Assembly: GCA_030593645.1 (NCBI GenBank)
Contig: JAUVGT010000348.1
Coordinates: 1-5,370 of the forward strand
DNA length: 5,370 nucleotides
DNA from: Deltaproteobacteria bacterium
GTDB taxonomy: Bacteria; Desulfobacterota; Desulfobacteria; Desulfobacterales; JAUVGT01
Reading direction: 5' to 3'
Shown: positions 1 to 5,370 of the stretch, one piece after another
How positions within the stretch are numbered: the stretch's first letter is position 1
Layout: each line of letters begins with the position of its first letter
The notes under the pieces: generated by a model
What the model saw: the letters and a program-made list of their open reading frames with translations, nothing else
What the model was told of the DNA's origin: nothing
Database searches by the model: none
Translations under genes and position numbers: made by a program

Positions 1-1
1 C

Positions 2-988
2 AGAATACCTCATCACAATTTTTGGGTTGGAGTCTTTATTGCGATAATATTGATCGGCATCGGGTTGTTTTACTATGCGACGCAAAAAGTAGAATATATA
101 TGGAGCTGGTACCGGATTCCCCAATTTTTTGCCTTCAAGGAAAACATTAGACCTATAGCTGAGTTTGATGGAAGAATCGTTTCCATCGAGATGATTGAAG
201 ACGAAATGGCTATAGTTACTTTGAAGGGGATGGAAGAAAGCATAACATATACTGTTCTGGCATCCGGCGTAACGGTCAAAAGAGGAGATTCGGTAGATGA
301 AGCAGATGAAATTGCCAATTATGAAGGTGATAATTGGAAACCCGGTGTTTTAATGGTTGGTCTCTGGATTACGATAAAAGTCAGTATCGTTGCGACAATA
401 TTTGGAGTCCTGATTGGTATTATTGGAGGTATATGTCGCATCTCTTCAAATCCTGCGCTTAAATGGTTAACCATTGTTTACATTGAATTGATTCGCGGCT
501 CACCGCTTCTCGTTCAAATCCTTATCTGGTATTATATACTGGGGACTGTGATAAACGGACTCCTTATGTCCTACGATATCGGACGTCTCGACAGATACTG
601 GTATGGGGTTGCCTGTCTGGCCGTTTTTGCGGGTGCTTATGTCACAGAAATCGTAAGGGCCGGTATCCAATCCATACATCGGGGGCAGATTGAAGCAGCC
701 CGCTCTGTGGGGATGACCTATATGCAGTCCATGCGGCATATCGTCCTGCCCCAGGCATTGAAACGGATTTTACCTCCACTTGCAGGTCAGTTTATCAGCC
801 TCATAAAAGATTCTTCACTCCTTGGAATCATGGCCATGTCTGAATTGACCAAGGCGACCAGGGAAGCTGTTGCGGCTAGTCTGATGCACTTTGAACTTTA
901 TTTTATACTTGCAATTTTATACCTTGTAATAACCTTTTCACTTTCGATGTTTGTTCAATATCTTGAAAAAAGGATGGCAACAACGTGA
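2..988 (+). CDS. Polar amino acid ABC transporter permease, 5'-truncated by window edge
   Basis: This is an inner-membrane permease of a type I amino acid importer (His/Glu/Gln/Arg/opine family), which forms the channel that receives substrate from a periplasmic binding protein. The frame is open to the left edge with no ATG or GTG, so the true start lies outside. The first candidate in view, a TTG at 50, falls inside a hydrophobic helix and is unlikely to be used. Residue numbers here count from that TTG. An extra helix covers roughly the window start to residue 10, then a beta-rich soluble segment at about 31-97. The permease core starts near residue 100 (GLWITIKVS), followed by ELIRGSPLLVQ at 146-156. 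The EAA loop that docks on the ATPase has EAA at 215-217, G221 and LP at 233-234. Family membership is clear from these motifs. The substrate cannot be read from sequence. The stop overlaps the ATPase start by four bases. Confidence 0.93.
   Translation, partial: RIPHHNFWVGVFIAIILIGIGLFYYATQKVEYIWSWYRIPQFFAFKENIRPIAEFDGRIVSIEMIEDEMAIVTLKGMEESITYTVLASGVTVKRGDSVDEADEIANYEGDNWKPGVLMVGLWITIKVSIVATIFGVLIGIIGGICRISSNPALKWLTIVYIELIRGSPLLVQILIWYYILGTVINGLLMSYDIGRLDRYWYGVACLAVFAGAYVTEIVRAGIQSIHRGQIEAARSVGMTYMQSMRHIVLPQALKRILPPLAGQFISLIKDSSLLGIMAMSELTKATREAVAASLMHFELYFILAILYLVITFSLSMFVQYLEKRMATT
970..974 (+). promoter_or_regulatory. Ribosome binding site for the ABC ATPase gene
   Basis: AAGGA lies ten bases before the GTG at 985, within the last codons of the permease gene. 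It supports GTG as the ATPase start, rather than a later codon, and fits translation coupled to the end of the permease. Confidence 0.6.
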
Positions 989-1716
989 TTATAGTTGAGA
1001 ATGTATATAAAACCTTTCATGTGCCTCATGAAATTAAGGCGCTGGTTGATGTATCAAATGAAATCAGTGCCGGCGAAGTGGTTGTGGTTTGCGGGCCTTC
1101 GGGATCAGGAAAAAGCACATTTTTAAGATGCCTGAACCGTCTGGAAACAGCGGATACGGGCAAAATAATTATCGACGGCATAAGTGTCCTTGATCCCAAA
1201 ACAAATATCAACGACGTACGCGCTGAAGTGGGTATGGTATTTCAATCGTTTAACCTGTTTCCCCATAAAAGCGTTCTGGAAAATGTGACCCTGGCGCAAA
1301 CCGTTGTTCGAAAACGATCCAATGATGAAGCCAAGACAAAAGCCATGGCTCTTCTGAAAAAGGTCGGTATTTCCGACAAATCAGAAGCCTACCCGGACAA
1401 TCTTTCCGGCGGGCAGCAGCAGCGTGTGGCCATAGCACGGGCACTTGCCATGGAGCCCAAGGTCATGCTCTTTGACGAACCCACATCCGCGCTTGATCCT
1501 GAAATGATCGGTGAGGTGCTCGATGTAATGAAAACCCTGGCCAAAGAGGGTATGACTATGATTGTGGTGTCCCATGAAATGGGGTTTGCCAGAGAAGTGG
1601 CCGACCGGGTCATATTCATGGACGAAGGAGCGATCGTTGAGGAGGGAACACCCGAACATTTCTTTGTAAACCCGACACATGAGCGGACCAAACTATTTCT
1701 AAGTCAGATATTATAG
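985..1716 (+). CDS. Polar amino acid ABC transporter ATP-binding protein (GlnQ/HisP/ArtP type)
   Basis: This is the cytoplasmic ATPase that drives the importer formed with the upstream permease. It hydrolyses ATP as a dimer docked on the permease EAA loops. All nucleotide-binding motifs are present and intact in its 243 residues: Walker A GPSGSGKST at 37-45, Q-loop glutamine 87 in VFQSFNLFPH, signature LSGGQQQ at 140-146, Walker B VMLFDEP at 160-166 with catalytic E165, D-loop SALDP at 168-172, and switch histidine 197. The length is typical of the GlnQ/HisP family, and there is no C-terminal regulatory domain. The GTG start is supported by a Shine-Dalgarno site and by the usual opening of the family (MI-VENVYKTF). 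It shares four bases (GTGA) with the permease stop. The family is certain. The transported amino acid is unknown, so no symbol is given. Confidence 0.96.
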   Translation: MIIVENVYKTFHVPHEIKALVDVSNEISAGEVVVVCGPSGSGKSTFLRCLNRLETADTGKIIIDGISVLDPKTNINDVRAEVGMVFQSFNLFPHKSVLENVTLAQTVVRKRSNDEAKTKAMALLKKVGISDKSEAYPDNLSGGQQQRVAIARALAMEPKVMLFDEPTSALDPEMIGEVLDVMKTLAKEGMTMIVVSHEMGFAREVADRVIFMDEGAIVEEGTPEHFFVNPTHERTKLFLSQIL

Positions 1717-1740
1717 AACCGGGTATTAAATTCCATCGCA

Positions 1741-1788
1741 AAAGCACGACAGGCAAACCCGTTGTGCTTTCGTGCTTATAATCTTTTT
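1741..1788. terminator. Hairpin between convergent genes, probable (bidirectional) terminator
   Basis: A 10-bp stem (1741-1750 with 1761-1770, one G-U pair, 10-base loop) begins 24 bases after the ATPase stop. A second, mutually exclusive 8-bp stem uses AAGCACGA at 1742-1749 and TCGTGCTT at 1770-1777. On the + strand, five T residues follow at 1784-1788, after an interrupted AT-rich stretch. On the - strand the stem is followed by only four T residues. The position between two converging genes suggests termination in both directions, but neither U-tract is strong, so the call is moderate. The second stem overlaps the stop codon of the convergent gene. Confidence 0.5.
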
Positions 1789-2750
1789 CCCCCTTTACCC
1801 CCTTTCAATCTCCCCACCAGGTAGCCGTCCATTAAAAGATGAACGATATGATGCATCACGCATACCACCAGCGCGATGCCGTATTGCGGAAAAAGTGAAA
1901 CCTGAAGGATAATGGAAAGCGGCAGTGTTTTCTGACTGCCCATGAATATGATACTTTCCCGTCTCCCTTTTCTAAATTTAAAACACCATACTAAAAACCC
2001 GGCTGCCAATAGAAGTACGCCGTGAAAAACAAACACAAGCAGCAGAATATTTCCCGTCATTTTACCGCTGCTGATAATCACTTCTCTTGCCTGTGAAACC
2101 GCCATCCAGACAATCATCAGGATCATGCACTGGTTTAAACGGTTCAGCTTAAAGCTGAACCGTTTAAACCAGATGCCTGCAAGACGTTTGGCAATAATTC
2201 CGAAAAATAGAGGAACCATAACAAAAAGACCGAGTTTAATCATAATCGCGGTTTTATCAATCACGATATCAATAGATCCTCCGGTAAGCTTTAAAAGCAA
2301 AGACAGTGAAATCGGAATCGTAAAAACCGCCAGTGAATTGGCAAGAATCGTGATGAACAGCGAGTGGGCCATATTTCCGCCTGCCGCGCCGGTCATCACC
2401 ACCCCGCTGCTGAGCGTGGAAGGCATCACGGCCACGAGAAATATCCCGATGGCCATTCCCGTATCATTTAGAGACAGGTTCATCAAACAGGCAGCCAGAG
2501 GGGCCACTAAAAATATGATAAACAAAGCGGTGAGGGTACCGGATATATCTTTAAGGCCGGACACAATCTGGTCCGCCTCGAGCAGAATACCCGAAACAAA
2601 AAAAATCATGATGATCGTAAAATCAGGTCCATGATGTGTTTTCAGCCATTTCCCGATTGAAGATACTGTTTGGGATGAGTCCGCCAGTGTAATAATGAAA
2701 ACCATGATTAATCCGGCGAGGAACCAGTATTTTTGTATTAATTTTGCCAT
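1776..2750 (-). CDS. Bile acid:sodium symporter family protein, YfeH/SLC10A7-like
   Basis: This is a polytopic inner-membrane transporter of 324 residues, the usual length for this branch of the bile acid:Na+ symporter (SBF-like) family. It has about nine or ten hydrophobic segments. Family landmarks are FFVSGILLEADQI near 50-62, the conserved PSTLSSGVVMT followed by AAGGN at 110-126 (the likely Na+/substrate crossover region), and GSQKTLP at 271-277. From memory, it aligns without gaps to E. coli YfeH around 180-220. The bacterial substrate is not established for this subgroup. The ATG at 2750 is the first possible start, because an in-frame stop lies two codons upstream. No clear Shine-Dalgarno precedes it, only an A-rich leader. 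The gene converges on the ABC operon and diverges from smc, so it is probably a single-gene unit. Oddities are a 43-base palindrome encoding residues 193-207 and two G5 runs at the extreme C-terminus, which ends in a basic Gly/Lys tail. Confidence 0.9.
   Translation of the reverse strand: MAKLIQKYWFLAGLIMVFIITLADSSQTVSSIGKWLKTHHGPDFTIIMIFFVSGILLEADQIVSGLKDISGTLTALFIIFLVAPLAACLMNLSLNDTGMAIGIFLVAVMPSTLSSGVVMTGAAGGNMAHSLFITILANSLAVFTIPISLSLLLKLTGGSIDIVIDKTAIMIKLGLFVMVPLFFGIIAKRLAGIWFKRFSFKLNRLNQCMILMIVWMAVSQAREVIISSGKMTGNILLLVFVFHGVLLLAAGFLVWCFKFRKGRRESIIFMGSQKTLPLSIILQVSLFPQYGIALVVCVMHHIVHLLMDGYLVGRLKGGKGGKRL
1789..1805. repeat. Short tandem repeat with two C5/G5 runs
   Basis: CCCCCTTTA is followed directly by CCCCCTTT, two near-identical copies of a 9-base unit. 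On the coding (-) strand it specifies the Gly-Gly-Lys repeats just before the stop of the symporter-like gene. Gain or loss of one 9-base unit would stay in frame. Confidence 0.7.
2130..2172. repeat. Perfect 21-bp inverted repeat with 1-base spacer, inside a coding region
   Basis: The arms at 2130-2150 and 2152-2172 are exact reverse complements, separated by the single base at 2151. Each arm also contains the 8-base palindrome GTTTAAAC. The element lies wholly within the symporter-like gene and encodes residues 193-207 (from I193 to Q207), a basic hydrophilic loop between membrane segments. The self-complementarity makes the opposite strand encode nearly the same peptide (WFKRFS...KLNRLNQ). 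It has no T-tract that would mark a terminator, and it sits mid-gene. Confidence 0.95.
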
Positions 2751-2830
2751 TTTTTATTAGATTTCGATTTAATAGAATGAATCAACAACGCTGTATACAA
2801 TCTTAAGAATTGGATCGAGTAAAAATTTGT

Positions 2831-2860
2831 AATATAAACAGAACCGTAACGCCCAGTCAA
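2831..2860 (-). promoter_or_regulatory. Sigma-70-like promoter candidate for the symporter-like gene
   Basis: Read on the - strand, a -35 TTGACT (2860-2855; five of six match the consensus) is followed by 18 bases and a -10 TATATT (2836-2831; five of six). Transcription would begin near 2824, giving a leader of about 75 bases before the ATG at 2750. This is the best match on this strand in the intergenic region. Confidence 0.5.
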
Positions 2861-2981
2861 CGGGTAAAGAGAAAACACATAAATTAAATCCATCTGTTAT
2901 TATTACATTTAAACCCAACGGTTATCCACCACATATAGTACCCCATCCGTTAAAAATATACCGTCTATAGTGTTTTTTCAC

Positions 2982-3010
2982 TTTACAAGCGGTTCGCATC
3001 CTGCTACTAT
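2982..3010 (+). promoter_or_regulatory. Sigma-70-like promoter candidate for smc
   Basis: A -35 TTTACA at 2982-2987 (five of six match the consensus) is followed by the optimal 17-base spacer and a -10 TACTAT at 3005-3010 (four of six). The start of transcription would be about 3017, leaving a leader of roughly 80 bases before the smc ATG. Confidence 0.5.
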
Positions 3011-3082
3011 CACAATCTCAAAAAGTACATAAAGCGAGTTGATCGGCATAGAAATAGTTATAACGTAAGCATGATGATTAAC

Positions 3083-3087
3083 AGGAG
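3083..3087 (+). promoter_or_regulatory. Ribosome binding site for smc
   Basis: AGGAG lies eleven bases before the ATG at 3099. It supports that start. The two ATGs at 3071 and 3074 lie upstream of it and are in another frame. Confidence 0.7.
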
Positions 3088-3098
3088 ATTGGATATTA

Positions 3099-5370
3099 AT
3101 GAAGCTTAAAAAGCTGGAAATTCAGGGATTCAAATCCTTTTATGACAAAGGGTCCATAGATTTCCCACCGGGAGTATCAGCGATTGTCGGGCCAAACGGC
3201 TGCGGCAAAAGCAATATTGTAGACGCGCTCCGATGGGTCATGGGCGAACAGAGCGTCAAACAGCTCCGTGGAAAAACCATGGAGGATGTCATTTTCGCCG
3301 GGACAAAAGGGAAACCGCCCCTGAACATGGCTGAGGTTTCTCTGACCTTAAAAAACGATAACGGCAGCGGACCCGAAGAACTGAAAGATTATGCCGAAAT
3401 CATGATGACCCGAAAGCTCTATCGATCCGGTGAAAGCGGCTATTTTTTAAACAAGAGACCCTGCCGCCTCAAAGACATTCATAATATTTTTTTAGGAAGC
3501 GGTCTGGGAACAAAATCATACTCAATTATCCAGCAGGGTAATATCGGCGCCATTACAGACGCGGGCCCTGAAGAACGAAGGTATTTTCTCGAAGAGGCTG
3601 CCGGAACCACCCGGTTTAAAAACCGTAAAAAGGAAGCCCTTCGTAAAGTCCAGTCCACACAACAAAATCTGTATCGCGTTTCCGATATTTTAGCCGAAAT
3701 CAAACGCCAGATGAATGGTTTGAAACGCCAGGCCAGAAAGGCAGAGCGATATAAAAAATATATGAATCGAATCAAAAAAATCGATGTCCGCCTGGCCATT
3801 CATTATTATAATGAACTCACACATCAGATCGATGAAACAGGTTTACTGTTAAATGAACTCAAAGAAACAGATATCAGCCATACTTCACAACTGAAACAGC
3901 TCGACGCGGCGGTTGAAGAAATAAAACTCAAGCGATGGCAAAAGAATCAGGAAATCGCCGATCAGAAATCGAAAAAGTTCGAAACCCAGCGGGATATCGA
4001 CAGGATGGAAAATGACCTTGCCCACCTGCGTAAAGATATCGAAAGGCTTGCTGAGGAAAATGGAGAACTCAAAACAGCCCGAACCGATCTTGAAGAAAGA
4101 AATAATAAAATCCGCTCTGAAATCAGCCAGGACACGGAATTGAATTCCAGGTTCAGACAGGATATCGATTCAGTTAAATCAAATCTGGAAAACGAACGGA
4201 TTGCCTCTTCAGATATCAGGGAACGCTTGTCCGCCATGGAAAAGGAGCTTGAAAACAGCAAAGCGGAACTGATGGACTGTATGGCCCAGGAAGCCAGGTA
4301 TAAGAATATCTACGAAAATGCCTCAAACAATAAGGAAAGTCTTAAAAGGCGTCTGAAAAGAACGGATGAAGAAGCCGCCTCGGCTGAAATCAAAGTCAAC
4401 GAAACAGTATCCAGAGAAAACGCGGCCAAAGAAGAGTTGAAAGCATTTAAGCTCAAAATTGAAGATCTTAATTCCAGGATCAAATCCGTAACACAAAATC
4501 TGGATCAAAAAACTCAGGAACTGGCGGATCAGGTTAAAAAGGTACAGACCCTGGAGCTTGAACAGAGCAAGGCCAAATCTCAACATTCAACCCTGAAAAA
4601 AATGGAAGAGAATTTTGATTGGTACAGAGATGGTGTCAAAGCCATTATGAAAGCATCTGATCTAAAACATATCAATGACAACGCGGAAAATGATGCGGAA
4701 AGCCCGGGCCCGCCTTCTTATATTGTGGGTTTGATCGCGGATATCATTGAACCTGAACCGTCTTTTGAAACCGCAGTGGAAGCGGTTCTCGGCGAATCCC
4801 TTCAATATATACTGGTCAAGGAGAGACAGACAGGAGTAAATGCCATAGACTATCTCCAGGCACATCAAGCCGGCAGAAGCGGGTTTGTCCCGATATCATC
4901 GGTTAAAAAAATTGACCCGACCGGGCTAAAAACACCTGATCCGGCAAAAAAATTATTAAACCATGTTTCAGTAAAACCGGGTTTTGAAACCGCGGCCGAG
5001 GCACTTTTGGGACATGTGATCATTACCGATGATATATCCGCGGCTATCAGTGAATATGACAAAAACGGGGTCACACAGACGATCGTGACAAAAGACGGTA
5101 ATATTATTTCACACCAGGGAATTTTGATCGGCGGAAGCAGGGAAAAACTGTCCGGTATACTGGCGAAAAAACAGGAAGTTAAAGCTCTTGAAACGACCAT
5201 CGGCGAACTGAATGAAAAAATCAAGTCGGCAGTTGCCACCCGGGAAAAATGTGAAGAAGAAACCCGTTCCATAGAAACCGACCTTCAAAAACTTATCGAA
5301 CACAGGAACAGCACACAGCATTATGAAATCGAATCTGAAAAATCCGTTTACAAAGCATCAGAAGATCTCA
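3099..5370 (+). CDS. smc: Chromosome segregation protein SMC, 3'-truncated by window edge
   Basis: SMC is an ATPase that, with ScpA and ScpB, forms the ring that loads on DNA, condenses the chromosome and helps separate sister origins. The 757 codons in view have no stop. The family is usually near 1,200 residues, so about 430 residues lie beyond the right edge. Visible in order are the N-terminal head with Walker A GPNGCGKSN at 31-39, the R-loop arginine R57 in QLRGKTMEDVIFAGT, the Q-loop region SYSIIQQG at 140-147, and the conserved EEAAG at 165-169 leading into FKNRKKEAL. A long, charged, heptad-rich coiled coil runs from about 172 to 522, followed by an acidic, Pro/Gly-rich linker (about 523-539). 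The hinge dimerisation domain is at about 541-682, with LGES near 564-567, GRSGF at 592-596 and GG at 678-679. The return coiled coil starts after that. The signature motif and Walker B belong to the missing C-terminal head. The hinge separates this protein from RecN or Rad50. The ATG start gives the standard N-terminus MKLKKLEIQGFKSF. Confidence 0.97.
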   Translation, partial: MKLKKLEIQGFKSFYDKGSIDFPPGVSAIVGPNGCGKSNIVDALRWVMGEQSVKQLRGKTMEDVIFAGTKGKPPLNMAEVSLTLKNDNGSGPEELKDYAEIMMTRKLYRSGESGYFLNKRPCRLKDIHNIFLGSGLGTKSYSIIQQGNIGAITDAGPEERRYFLEEAAGTTRFKNRKKEALRKVQSTQQNLYRVSDILAEIKRQMNGLKRQARKAERYKKYMNRIKKIDVRLAIHYYNELTHQIDETGLLLNELKETDISHTSQLKQLDAAVEEIKLKRWQKNQEIADQKSKKFETQRDIDRMENDLAHLRKDIERLAEENGELKTARTDLEERNNKIRSEISQDTELNSRFRQDIDSVKSNLENERIASSDIRERLSAMEKELENSKAELMDCMAQEARYKNIYENASNNKESLKRRLKRTDEEAASAEIKVNETVSRENAAKEELKAFKLKIEDLNSRIKSVTQNLDQKTQELADQVKKVQTLELEQSKAKSQHSTLKKMEENFDWYRDGVKAIMKASDLKHINDNAENDAESPGPPSYIVGLIADIIEPEPSFETAVEAVLGESLQYILVKERQTGVNAIDYLQAHQAGRSGFVPISSVKKIDPTGLKTPDPAKKLLNHVSVKPGFETAAEALLGHVIITDDISAAISEYDKNGVTQTIVTKDGNIISHQGILIGGSREKLSGILAKKQEVKALETTIGELNEKIKSAVATREKCEEETRSIETDLQKLIEHRNSTQHYEIESEKSVYKASEDL

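Larger units (their letters stand above)
2751..3098. other. Divergent intergenic region between the symporter-like gene and smc
   Basis: This is 348 bases of AT-rich sequence without a coding frame that I can support. It holds one sigma-70-like promoter candidate facing each way, back to back, about 120 bases apart, and the smc ribosome binding site. I found no tRNA, riboswitch or clear operator. A five-base pair AACGG/CCGTT around 2918-2951 is too weak to call as an element. Confidence 0.7.

Noticed and set aside
50..52. TTG as the start of the permease gene
   Set aside because: It lies within a continuous hydrophobic helix, and the frame stays open to the window edge, so the real start is upstream.
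1026..1691. Open frames on the - strand opposite the ABC ATPase gene
   Set aside because: They are shadows of a highly conserved gene, with no ribosome binding site or domain of their own.
2130..2172. Inverted repeat read as a rho-independent terminator or the end of an insertion sequence
   Set aside because: There is no T-tract after either arm, it lies mid-gene with the frame intact, and there is no transposase or target duplication nearby.
2125..2634. A 169-codon open frame on the + strand opposite the symporter-like gene
   Set aside because: It is antisense to a clear family member, has no recognisable domain, and its opening peptide mirrors the real protein only because of the palindrome at 2130-2172.
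3140..5321. Several open frames of 60 to 135 codons on the - strand within smc
   Set aside because: The + strand frame is a full match to SMC throughout. The opposite frames are Phe/Ser/Leu-rich, as expected from the complement of Lys/Glu-rich coiled-coil codons.
3099..5370. SMC-like gene as a defence-system component (for example a Wadjet JetC-type or Rad50-type ATPase)
   Set aside because: It has a canonical SMC head and a full SMC hinge with GRSGF and GG motifs. There is no zinc hook and no defence-type partner gene in view.

Overview
This 5.4-kb window looks like ordinary chromosome from a Gram-negative, mid-GC bacterium. A Desulfobacterota (deltaproteobacterial) host is my best guess from the style of the proteins, but it is an inference that I cannot test here. 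There are four protein-coding genes. Two of them run off the window edges. No RNA gene, CRISPR array, insertion sequence or other mobile element was recognised.

Left part (1 to about 1790, + strand): the distal end of a polar amino acid ABC importer operon. It holds a permease, cut by the left edge, and its ATPase (GlnQ/HisP type). The two genes overlap by four bases (GTGA), so they are probably translationally coupled. The permease has an unusual N-terminal part: an extra membrane helix, then a beta-rich soluble segment, before the standard permease core. The periplasmic binding protein is not in the window and may lie upstream. A hairpin region at 1741-1788 separates this operon from the convergent gene that follows.

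Middle (1776 to 2750, - strand): a membrane transporter of the bile acid:Na+ symporter superfamily, YfeH/SLC10A7-like branch. It carries a striking 43-base, almost perfectly self-complementary sequence inside the reading frame.

Right part (2751 to 5370): a 348-bp divergent intergenic region with one good sigma-70-like promoter candidate in each direction, followed by the 5' two thirds of smc, the chromosome condensation and segregation ATPase. The visible part of smc covers the N-terminal ATPase half, the first coiled-coil arm, the hinge and the start of the returning arm.

The importer genes work together. The symporter-like gene and smc appear to be independent transcription units. I see no evidence of an undescribed multi-gene system. 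The items most worth a second look are the coding palindrome in the symporter gene and the extra domain in the permease.
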